In this document: piece by piece, positions 6,677-12,076 of the stretch
Layout of the letters: every line of letters begins with the position of its first letter
How positions within the stretch are numbered: position 1 is the stretch's first letter
Assembly: GCA_045810265.1 (NCBI GenBank)
Contig: JBJMWF010000439.1
Coordinates: 1 to 12,076 of the forward strand
DNA: 12,076 nt
Origin: Scleromatobacter sp045810265
GTDB taxonomy: Bacteria; Pseudomonadota; Gammaproteobacteria; Burkholderiales; Burkholderiaceae_C
Direction: 5' to 3'
Notes under the pieces: model-generated
The model's database searches: none
Seen by the model: the letters and a program-made list of their open reading frames with translations, nothing else
Told to the model about the DNA's origin: nothing
Position numbers and translations under genes: made by a program

Positions 6677-6682
6677 TCTCCT
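6677..6682 (-). promoter_or_regulatory. Strong Shine-Dalgarno of the glutathione peroxidase gene
   Basis: AGGAGA on the minus strand, 4 bases before the ATG at 6672. This is the best ribosome site in the window; most neighbours have weak or no recognisable sites. Confidence 0.6.
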
Positions 6683-6711
6683 GGAATCGTGGTGCGGATG
6701 GTAGACCGTCG

Positions 6712-6732
6712 CGCGCACTGGCGTCATGCGCG
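6712..6732. repeat. Inverted repeat between EamA gene and gpx
   Basis: CGCGCA and TGCGCG form perfect 6-base arms with a 9-base loop, just after the stop of the EamA transporter gene. No T tract follows on the minus strand. It could reduce read-through into gpx, but CG-alternating arms arise easily by chance in this base composition. Confidence 0.22.
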
Positions 6733-6739
6733 TGAACGC

Positions 6740-7633
6740 TCAGTGTTTCTCGAACACGCTGGCCAGCGTCGCGGCCAGGATCAATGCGCCGCCCGCCAGC
6801 ACCGCCACGTGCAGCGTCGCCCCGCCCCACCACACGGACGTGAGGGCGGCGAACAGCACCTCGCAGGGCATCACCACCGCGGTGACGGCCGCCGACAGGC
6901 GCGCGGCGCCGTACTGCAGGCACAGGTTGGAAATCATGAACGCGAGCGCCAGGCCCAGCGCCGGCAGCAGCCAGGCATCGAGGCCCACCGGCCAGGCCAC
7001 GCCGGCGGCGCCGCCGGTCGACAACAGCGTCGCGGTGACGCCCGCCACCGCCGCGCCGCCGAAGAACATCGCCAGGGCCCGGCCTTCCTCGGGCTGCGCC
7101 GACTCGCGCTTGAGCATCACGTTGTTCAGGGCGAACGCGAAGCCGCCGAGCAGCGCCAGGACATCGGGCAGGATCGTCGCGCGCCCGCTCGTGGACGGCT
7201 CGCCGTGCGACAGCACCAGCGCCGCGCCGACCAGCGCCATCGCGACGCGCGCCACGGAGCCCCGCGTCAGCCGCTCCTTCAGGATGACGCGCGCCAGCAG
7301 CAGCGACCACAGCGGCATCAGGTAGAACAGCAGCACGACACGCACGACGTCGCCGATGCTCACCGCCCAGTTGAACGTGGCGTTGGTGGCGCCCGAGGCC
7401 AGAAAGATCAGCCACAGCGGGCGGTGGCGCAGCAGCTGGCGCAGCGCACCCGGCCGCCACGCAATGATGGCCAGCGCCGACAGCACGTAGATCTGCACCG
7501 TGGCCCACAAGGGATGCAGGCCCATCGCCTGCAGGTGGCGGAACGGCCACCACGACACGCCCCAGGTGAAGGCGTTGACCATCAAGGCGAGCACCGGTCC
7601 CGCGGAGCGGGGCCGCGGAAGCGAGGCTGTCAT
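6740..7633 (-). CDS. EamA/DMT-family inner-membrane transporter
   Basis: The 297-residue protein consists of about ten hydrophobic segments in two halves (about 12-140 and 155-290), each resembling an EamA repeat. Examples are VLALMVNAFTWGVSWWPFRH near the N-terminus, LLFYLMPLWSLLLARVILKE at the end of repeat 1, and VVMPCEVLFAALTSVWW in repeat 2. The P.W..L.....L.E pattern is typical of drug/metabolite transporters such as RhaT/YdcZ relatives, which usually export small metabolites or amino acids. The substrate cannot be read from sequence. It starts 10 bases after the LplT stop on the same strand, so co-transcription is very likely. The ATG at 7633 has only a weak GGAA-type site. It lacks cytoplasmic extra domains. 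Confidence 0.92.
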   Translation of the reverse strand: MTASLPRPRSAGPVLALMVNAFTWGVSWWPFRHLQAMGLHPLWATVQIYVLSALAIIAWRPGALRQLLRHRPLWLIFLASGATNATFNWAVSIGDVVRVVLLFYLMPLWSLLLARVILKERLTRGSVARVAMALVGAALVLSHGEPSTSGRATILPDVLALLGGFAFALNNVMLKRESAQPEEGRALAMFFGGAAVAGVTATLLSTGGAAGVAWPVGLDAWLLPALGLALAFMISNLCLQYGAARLSAAVTAVVMPCEVLFAALTSVWWGGATLHVAVLAGGALILAATLASVFEKH

Positions 7634-7643
7634 TTCCGCGGTG

Positions 7644-8921
7644 TCAGTGGTTGTCGGAGCGCGCGATCTCGAGGAGCTTGCGCAGTTCTTCCGGATGGGT
7701 CTTCAGGTTGCGGCGGTGCCAGTACATCACCAGCAGGCTGACGATGGCCGTGAACAGCCCGAAGATCGTGATCGAGCCGTAGACGGACACGCCGATGCGC
7801 GTCATGCCGGTGTAGAACGCGCCCAGGCCCAGGATGGCCGCCTGCTCGTTGAAGTTCTGCACCGCGATCGACCGGCCCGATCCCATCAGGTTGTGGCCCC
7901 GGTGCTGCAGCAGCGCGTTCATCGGCACCACCAGGTAGCCGCCCAGCGCGCCCAGGACGACCAGGAACGGCGCGGCGATGGCGACGCTGTGGATGGCGTT
8001 CATCGCCGCCACCAGCACGCCCATCAGGACGCCGAGGACGATGACCCGGACCGCACGATCCAGCCGCGTCGACATCGAGGCCAGCACCGCCCCCGCGGCC
8101 GTGCCGATGGCCACCACGCCCACCAGCAGGGTCGCGCGCGCCGTGGGATAGCTCAGCGCGACGCCGGCCCAGGCCAGCACCACGTACTGCAGGTTCTTGG
8201 AGACGCCCCAGAACAGCGTCGTCGTGGCCAGCGAGATCTGGCCGAGCTTGTCGTCCCACAGGCGCGCGTTGCACTGGCTGAAATCGCGCACCAGGTCGGA
8301 CACGCTGCCGGTCATCGGCTCCATCTCGGTGTCGGTGCGCGGAATGCGCAGGTTGAACAGCGCGGCGATGACGTAGAGCACGACCATGCAGGCGATGGCG
8401 GCCTGGGCCGGCGTGTCGATGCCCAGGTCGATCCAGGGCAGGTGCACGCCCAGCAGCACCGGCGCCACCTTGGGGCCGACCAGCTGGCCGCCCAGCACCA
8501 CGCCCAGGATGATGGACAGGATGGTCAGGCCCTCGATCCAGCCGTTGGCCTTGACCAGCTGCGACGTGGGCAGCAGCTCGGTGAGGATGCCGTACTTGGC
8601 GGGCGAATAGGCGGCGGCGCCCAGGCCGACCACCGCGTACGAGATCAGCGGATGCCCCCCGAACAGCATCATCAGGCAGCCGACCACCTTGATGCCGTTC
8701 GAATAGAACATCACCTTGCCCTTGGGCAGGGCGTCGGCGAAGGCCCCCACGATGGGTGCGAGCACGACGTAGAACAGCGCGAACATCGGCACCAGGGCCG
8801 CGCGCTGCCACTCCGCCGAGCCGGCGCTCTTCAACAACTCGATGGCCGCGACGAACAGGGCGTTGTCGGCCAGCGAGCTGAAGAACTGCGCCGACATGAT
8901 GGTGTAGAAACCTCTTTTCAT
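7644..8921 (-). CDS. lplT: LplT-like lysophospholipid transporter (MFS)
   Basis: The 425-residue, 12-segment-type membrane protein opens MKRGFYTIMSAQFFSSLADN, the usual LplT beginning. It carries PIVGAFADALPKGKVMFYSN, an MFS motif-A-like loop (about 56-75), AAAYSPAKYGILTELLP, and KANGWIEG, all characteristic of LplT. In E. coli the protein flips lysophospholipids inward across the inner membrane for re-acylation by Aas. No aas gene or acyltransferase fusion is present here; the next gene is an EamA transporter. The frame is open to a TTG at 8954, but I choose the ATG at 8921 from the family N-terminus; no strong ribosome site marks it. It is divergent from alr across 156 bases. The family call is firm; the substrate is inferred by homology. 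Confidence 0.9.
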   Translation of the reverse strand: MKRGFYTIMSAQFFSSLADNALFVAAIELLKSAGSAEWQRAALVPMFALFYVVLAPIVGAFADALPKGKVMFYSNGIKVVGCLMMLFGGHPLISYAVVGLGAAAYSPAKYGILTELLPTSQLVKANGWIEGLTILSIILGVVLGGQLVGPKVAPVLLGVHLPWIDLGIDTPAQAAIACMVVLYVIAALFNLRIPRTDTEMEPMTGSVSDLVRDFSQCNARLWDDKLGQISLATTTLFWGVSKNLQYVVLAWAGVALSYPTARATLLVGVVAIGTAAGAVLASMSTRLDRAVRVIVLGVLMGVLVAAMNAIHSVAIAAPFLVVLGALGGYLVVPMNALLQHRGHNLMGSGRSIAVQNFNEQAAILGLGAFYTGMTRIGVSVYGSITIFGLFTAIVSLLVMYWHRRNLKTHPEELRKLLEIARSDNH

Positions 8922-8998
8922 TCGTTCGGCATCGTCGGCGTCGAGGCCACCCAACTGAAAGCCCCGCGCCTGGGAAATCTCTCCATAGGGCGAGCGGC

Positions 8999-9004
8999 TT
9001 TATA
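8999..9004 (-). promoter_or_regulatory. Candidate -10 element for lplT
   Basis: TATAAA on the minus strand, 78 bases before the lplT start, in the only AT-rich patch of the lplT-alr gap. No convincing -35 is found at 16-18 bases upstream, so this is tentative. I see no clear sigma-70 promoter for alr in the rest of the gap. Confidence 0.25.
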
Positions 9005-9077
9005 GCATGCGGCCCGGTTGGGCCCTGCGGACGAAGTCACGTTCCACCGCCCGCGAAGCCGCTGGCAGAATCCGCAC

Positions 9078-10190
9078 ATGCCCCGTCCCATCGAAGCCCT
9101 GATCCACGCCGACGCCCTCGCGCACAACATCGGGCGCGCCCGCGAGGCGGCTCCGGACGCGCGCGTCTGGGCCGTGGTCAAGGCCAATGCCTATGGGCAC
9201 GGCATCGAACGGGCGTTCGATGGCCTGCGGGGAGCGGACGGCTTCGCGCTGCTCGATTTCGACGAGGCGCAGCGCGTGCGCACGCTGGGCTGGCGCGGCC
9301 CGATCCTGATGCTGGAGGGCTGCTTCGAGCAGCGCGACCTGGAGCTGTGCTCGCGCCTGGGCCTGTGGCACACGGTGCACTGCGAGCAGCAGATCGACTG
9401 GCTGGCCGAGCACAAGACCCACGTGCCGCACAGGGTCTTCCTCAAGTTGAACAGCGGCATGAACCGGCTCGGCTTCACCCCGACCGCGTTCCGCGGCGCC
9501 CGCGCGCGGCTGGAGCTGCTGCCCCAGGTCGACGAGATCTCGCTGATGACGCACTTCTCGGACGCCGACGGCGAGCGCGGCATCGCCCGGCAGCTGGCCG
9601 TGTTCGAGGCCACCACCGCCGACATGGCCGGCGAGCGCACGCTGTCCAACAGCGCCGCCACGCTGCGCCACGGCGCCGACCCGCTGGCCACCCCACCGCG
9701 CGTGGGCGGCGACTGGGTGCGCGCCGGCATCATGAGCTACGGCAGCGCGCCCGACTACCCGGCACGCACGATCGCCGACTGGAAGCTGCGCCCCGCGATG
9801 ACGCTGCGCAGCAAGCTGATCGCCGTGCAGCAACTGCAGCCGGGCGACACGGTCGGCTACGGCAGCACTTTCACCGCCGACGCCCCGCTGCGCATCGGCG
9901 TGGTGGCCTGCGGCTACGCCGACGGCTACCCGCGCCATGCGCCCACCGGCACGCCGGTGCTGGTCGACGGTGTGCGCACGCGCATCGTCGGCCGCGTGTC
10001 GATGGACATGATCACGGTCGACCTGGGGCCGCTGCCGCGTGCCGGCATCGGCTCGGAGGTGACGCTGTGGGGCCACGGGCCGGCGCAGTCGGTGCTGCCC
10101 ATCGACGAGGTCGCGCATCCGGCCGGCACCATCGGCTACGAGCTGATGTGCGCGCTGGCGCTGCGCGTGCCGGTCAGCGTGACGGCCTGA
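9078..10190 (+). CDS. alr: Alanine racemase
   Basis: The 370-residue PLP enzyme interconverts L- and D-alanine for peptidoglycan synthesis in the cytoplasm. The PLP lysine is Lys35 in the family signature AVVKANAYGHG. The second catalytic residue is Tyr261 in VGYGSTFTAD. Arg130 (LNSGMNRLGF) matches the arginine that contacts the PLP lysine region, and RVSMDMITVDLG and YADGYPR are further family blocks. The frame is open 20 codons upstream, but that part has no family match, and the ATG at 9078 (MPRPIEALIHADAL) is the natural start; no good ribosome site is visible. It is divergent from lplT. In several betaproteobacteria I recall radA following alr, but here the next gene is a convergent dehydrogenase whose stop abuts directly. 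dadX is an alternative name; no dadA is nearby, which favours alr. Confidence 0.95.
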   Translation: MPRPIEALIHADALAHNIGRAREAAPDARVWAVVKANAYGHGIERAFDGLRGADGFALLDFDEAQRVRTLGWRGPILMLEGCFEQRDLELCSRLGLWHTVHCEQQIDWLAEHKTHVPHRVFLKLNSGMNRLGFTPTAFRGARARLELLPQVDEISLMTHFSDADGERGIARQLAVFEATTADMAGERTLSNSAATLRHGADPLATPPRVGGDWVRAGIMSYGSAPDYPARTIADWKLRPAMTLRSKLIAVQQLQPGDTVGYGSTFTADAPLRIGVVACGYADGYPRHAPTGTPVLVDGVRTRIVGRVSMDMITVDLGPLPRAGIGSEVTLWGHGPAQSVLPIDEVAHPAGTIGYELMCALALRVPVSVTA

Positions 10191-10967
10191 TCAGCCCCGG
10201 ACGTCGGTCACCGGATTGGCGCCGTAGTCCTCGCGCTCGAGCAGCGCGATCAGCCGGGCCGCCGCATCCGGGGGGCTGGTCAGCGAGCCGCTGCGGTGGA
10301 ATTCGTCGAACTTGGCGCGCTCGGGAAAGCGCTGCAGGTCGGCGCCGCGCAACTGCCGTTGCATGTCGGTATCGATGATGCCCGGGGCGACCGACGCCAC
10401 GCGTGCGCCGCGTGGCCGGCCGGCCTCTTCGAGTGCGAGGGCGCGCGCGAAGTGGTCCAGCGCGGCCTTCTGGGCGCAGTAGGCCGCGCTGCCGGCCAGC
10501 GGACGGCGGCCGAGGCCGGACGAGACGAACAACACCCTGCGATCGGACGGCCACCGCGCGGTGGCGCGCAGGAAGACGGCGGTCAGCGCGACCGGCGCCT
10601 CGACACCAATGCGCAGGCTGCGCGCCAGGTCGGGCGGCTCGGTTTCGGCGACGTTGCCGGGCTCGCTCAGCAACGCGGCGTTGTGGATCAGGCGCACGCG
10701 CCGGGGCAGCGCACCGGTGGCATGCTGCTCGAAGCCGGCCAGCCAGGCGCCCAGGCGCTCGGCCACCGGCAGCGGCTCAGCGAGATCGACCGGCCATTGC
10801 TCCAGGCCACCCGCGCCGCTGGCCGCCAACCCGACCGCCTGGCCGCGCGACAGGCCCAGCACGAAGGCGCCGCCGGCCAGGTAGTGCCCGGCCAGCGCGC
10901 GGCCCAGGCCCCGCGAGGCGCCGGTGAGGATGACGAGGGAATCGACGGTCACTGCGATGTCTGGCAT
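10191..10967 (-). CDS. Short-chain dehydrogenase/reductase (SDR)
   Basis: The 258-residue protein shows the classical SDR pattern. The cofactor loop is TGASRGLG (15-22), followed by NAA at 96-98, the catalytic serine in VSSGLG (149-150), and the catalytic pair Tyr163 and Lys167 in YCAQK. After PG (195-196) comes a substrate loop, then a C-terminal NPVTDVRG. SRG after the second strand (SRGQAVG, about 40-46) suggests NADP preference through the arginine. The overall layout resembles sepiapterin-reductase/benzil-reductase-like SDRs (LARSLRIGVEAPVALT, then a long LxRFPERAKFDEFHRSG-type loop). The substrate is not deducible. It lies 15 bases after the RhtB exporter stop on the same strand, so it is probably the last gene of a GNAT-rhtB-SDR unit. 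Its stop abuts the alr stop exactly. Confidence 0.92.
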   Translation of the reverse strand: MPDIAVTVDSLVILTGASRGLGRALAGHYLAGGAFVLGLSRGQAVGLAASGAGGLEQWPVDLAEPLPVAERLGAWLAGFEQHATGALPRRVRLIHNAALLSEPGNVAETEPPDLARSLRIGVEAPVALTAVFLRATARWPSDRRVLFVSSGLGRRPLAGSAAYCAQKAALDHFARALALEEAGRPRGARVASVAPGIIDTDMQRQLRGADLQRFPERAKFDEFHRSGSLTSPPDAAARLIALLEREDYGANPVTDVRG

Positions 10968-10982
10968 TGGTGCGCCGCGGCT

Positions 10983-11609
10983 TCAGGCGCTGCGGCGGAA
11001 GGTGGCGAGCAGCGTGCCCGCCACCATGAACAGGCCGCCGAAGCAGCGGTTCATGATGCGCACGTGATGCGGCTCGTTGAGCGCCCGCAGCACGCGCGAC
11101 GCCAGGGCGACGTAGCCGGCCATCACCACCAGGTCGGTGAACGACAGCGACATCATGATGACGAAGTACTGAGGAATCAGCGGCTGCGTCAGGTCGATGA
11201 AGTTGGGCACCACCGCCAGCATGAAGACCGTGCCCTTGGGATTGGTCGCGTTGATCGCCCAGCCGCGCATGACCAGTTGCCTGCGCGTGAGGATGGGGGC
11301 TTCGGTGGACGCCACCAGCGGCTTGTCGCTGGCGCGCCATTGCGAGATGCCGATCCACACCAGGTAGGCCGCGCCGAGGAACTTGAGCACCGTGAACGCC
11401 GTGTTCGACGCCGCGATGATGGCGCCCAGGCCGGCGACGACGATCACCACCTGCGTCCAGATGCCCAGCACCAGGCCGAACACCGTGAAGTAGCCGCGCC
11501 GGAAGCCCTGGTTCAGGCCCGCGCTCATTGCGGCGATCGCGCCCGGGCCGGGCGACAGGCTGATCGCCCAGCAGGCGAGGAAGAAGGTGATCCAGGTGGC
11601 AAGCGTCAT
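10983..11609 (-). CDS. LysE/RhtB-family amino acid exporter
   Basis: The 208-residue inner-membrane protein has about six hydrophobic segments and the hallmark SPGPGAIAAMSAGLNQGFRR (about 19-38) of the LysE/RhtB superfamily. Family blocks KFLGAAYLVWIGI and NPKGTVFML (about 123-131) are also present. Members export amino acids or homoserine lactone-like compounds by proton exchange; substrate specificity cannot be read here. The start ATG at 11609 is preceded by a GAGAAG-like weak ribosome site. It sits 80 bases downstream of a GNAT gene on the same strand with a strong hairpin in between, and 15 bases upstream of the SDR gene. Confidence 0.94.
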   Translation of the reverse strand: MTLATWITFFLACWAISLSPGPGAIAAMSAGLNQGFRRGYFTVFGLVLGIWTQVVIVVAGLGAIIAASNTAFTVLKFLGAAYLVWIGISQWRASDKPLVASTEAPILTRRQLVMRGWAINATNPKGTVFMLAVVPNFIDLTQPLIPQYFVIMMSLSFTDLVVMAGYVALASRVLRALNEPHHVRIMNRCFGGLFMVAGTLLATFRRSA

Positions 11610-11624
11610 GCGGACTTCTCGGAA

Positions 11625-11658
11625 GGCGGGCCGACATCATGAACGAATGTCGGCCGCC
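11625..11658. repeat. Strong inverted repeat between GNAT and rhtB genes
   Basis: GGCCGACAT (11629-11637) and ATGTCGGCC (11647-11655) are perfect 9-base arms with a 9-base loop. Allowing one bulged base, pairing extends by three more GGC/GCC pairs. On the minus strand the hairpin begins 16 bases before the rhtB start and is not followed by a T run. It could be an attenuator, an operator dyad for rhtB, or an inefficient terminator or 3' stabiliser of the GNAT mRNA. It is the strongest palindrome I found in any intergenic stretch here. Confidence 0.55.
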
Positions 11659-11689
11659 CCGCGCGGTCGCGGGCTTCCGGGCGGGTGCA

Positions 11690-12076
11690 TCAGCCGGCTT
11701 GGAGCGGCAGGTTGTAGGTCAGGTAGACGTCGTCGCGCTGCCAGCCCAGCGACTCGTACAGCGCCTGGGCACGCGTGTTGTTGCGTGCGGTGCTCAGGTC
11801 GAGCCGGACGGCGCCGGCCTCGCGCGCGAAAGCCTGCGCAGCCAGCATCAGCTGGCGTCCCACGCCGGCGCGGCGCACGCCGTCGTCGACGAACAGGTCG
11901 TACAGCACGAAGATGCGCGCCGCGGCCACCGAGCACCAGGTCGGATACAGCTGGCAAAAACCCAGCAGCTGCTCGTCGGCCTCGGCGACGAAGACCACCG
12001 ATTCGCCGCGCTCCATGCGCTCTTGCAGGTAGGCGCTGGCGAGCGCGACGTCGCCCGGCTGCTCGTAGAAGCGGCG
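11690..12076 (-). CDS. GNAT-family N-acetyltransferase (5' end outside the window)
   Basis: The reading continues past the right edge; 128 C-terminal residues are visible. Acetyl-CoA binding motif A is clear as LYDLFVDDGVRRAGVGRQLM: a beta strand, then R-R-A-G-V-G for the pyrophosphate. It is followed by the helix AAQAFAREAGAVRLDL and the usual C-terminal NNTRAQALYESLGWQRD. The LGFCQLYPTWCSVAAARIFV segment is typical of small GNATs annotated as acetyltransferases of unknown acceptor. An internal ATG at 12016 exists, but the 20 codons before it (RRFYEQPGDVALASAYLQER) look like genuine family sequence, so I treat the gene as partial. It lies 80 bases upstream of rhtB, same strand, possibly one transcription unit. 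Acceptor unknown. Confidence 0.9.
   Translation of the reverse strand, partial: RRFYEQPGDVALASAYLQERMERGESVVFVAEADEQLLGFCQLYPTWCSVAAARIFVLYDLFVDDGVRRAGVGRQLMLAAQAFAREAGAVRLDLSTARNNTRAQALYESLGWQRDDVYLTYNLPLQAG

Noticed and set aside
7500..9005. A 501-codon open frame on the plus strand
   Set aside because: It is antisense to lplT and the EamA gene, very rich in Arg/His/Gln/Ala, with no domain. It is typical of shadow frames in high-GC DNA.
9011..9024. GGCCC-GGTT-GGGCC hairpin in the lplT-alr gap
   Set aside because: Arms are only five bases in GC-rich DNA, and it has no T tract and no clear position relative to a promoter.
10296..11642. A 448-codon open frame on the plus strand
   Set aside because: It is antisense to the SDR and RhtB genes, with the same low-complexity Arg/His/Gln/Ala composition and no recognisable motif.

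Overview
The window looks like chromosomal DNA of a GC-rich (about 70%) betaproteobacterium of the order Burkholderiales. That placement is inferred from protein style: an RlpA with a C-terminal SPOR domain, a TyrB-type aminotransferase, LplT divergent from alanine racemase, and strong G/C third-position bias. No RNA genes, insertion sequences, phage genes, CRISPR arrays or toxin-antitoxin pairs are visible. Coding density is very high and no gap exceeds 160 bases. I found no clear candidate for a new multi-gene system; the noteworthy signals are small regulatory-type palindromes and unusually tight convergent gene junctions.

Layout. 1-245 (-): start of a peptide-ABC-transporter substrate-binding protein, cut by the window edge. 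371-1576 (+): rlpA, a septal lytic transglycosylase lipoprotein. 1674-1946 (-): a 90-residue conserved-type small protein, divergent from a LysR regulator (2057 or 2081-3025, +). 3027-4217 (-): aromatic amino acid aminotransferase, preceded on the same strand by a DUF2332 protein (4272-5414, -). The latter is divergent from a Crp/Fnr-family regulator (5496-6176, +), and a 6-bp-arm inverted repeat lies in the gap between them. 6181-6672 (-): two-cysteine glutathione peroxidase. 6740-7633 (-): EamA/DMT transporter. 7644-8921 (-): LplT-like lysophospholipid transporter, divergent from alr (9078-10190, +). 10191-10967 (-): short-chain dehydrogenase. 10983-11609 (-): LysE/RhtB exporter. 11690-12076 (-): GNAT acetyltransferase, cut by the window edge.

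Genes that may act together. lplT and the EamA gene are 10 bases apart and gpx follows 67 bases later, so one transcript is likely. GNAT, rhtB and the short-chain dehydrogenase also read in series, with a strong hairpin between GNAT and rhtB. DUF2332 and the aminotransferase are 54 bases apart. Peptidoglycan and envelope themes recur (RlpA, alanine racemase, LplT), but the region is a mix of ordinary housekeeping and accessory metabolism rather than a single pathway. Three convergent pairs (LysR/aminotransferase, Crp/gpx, alr/dehydrogenase) are separated by only 1, 4 and 0 bases, with no room for separate terminators.
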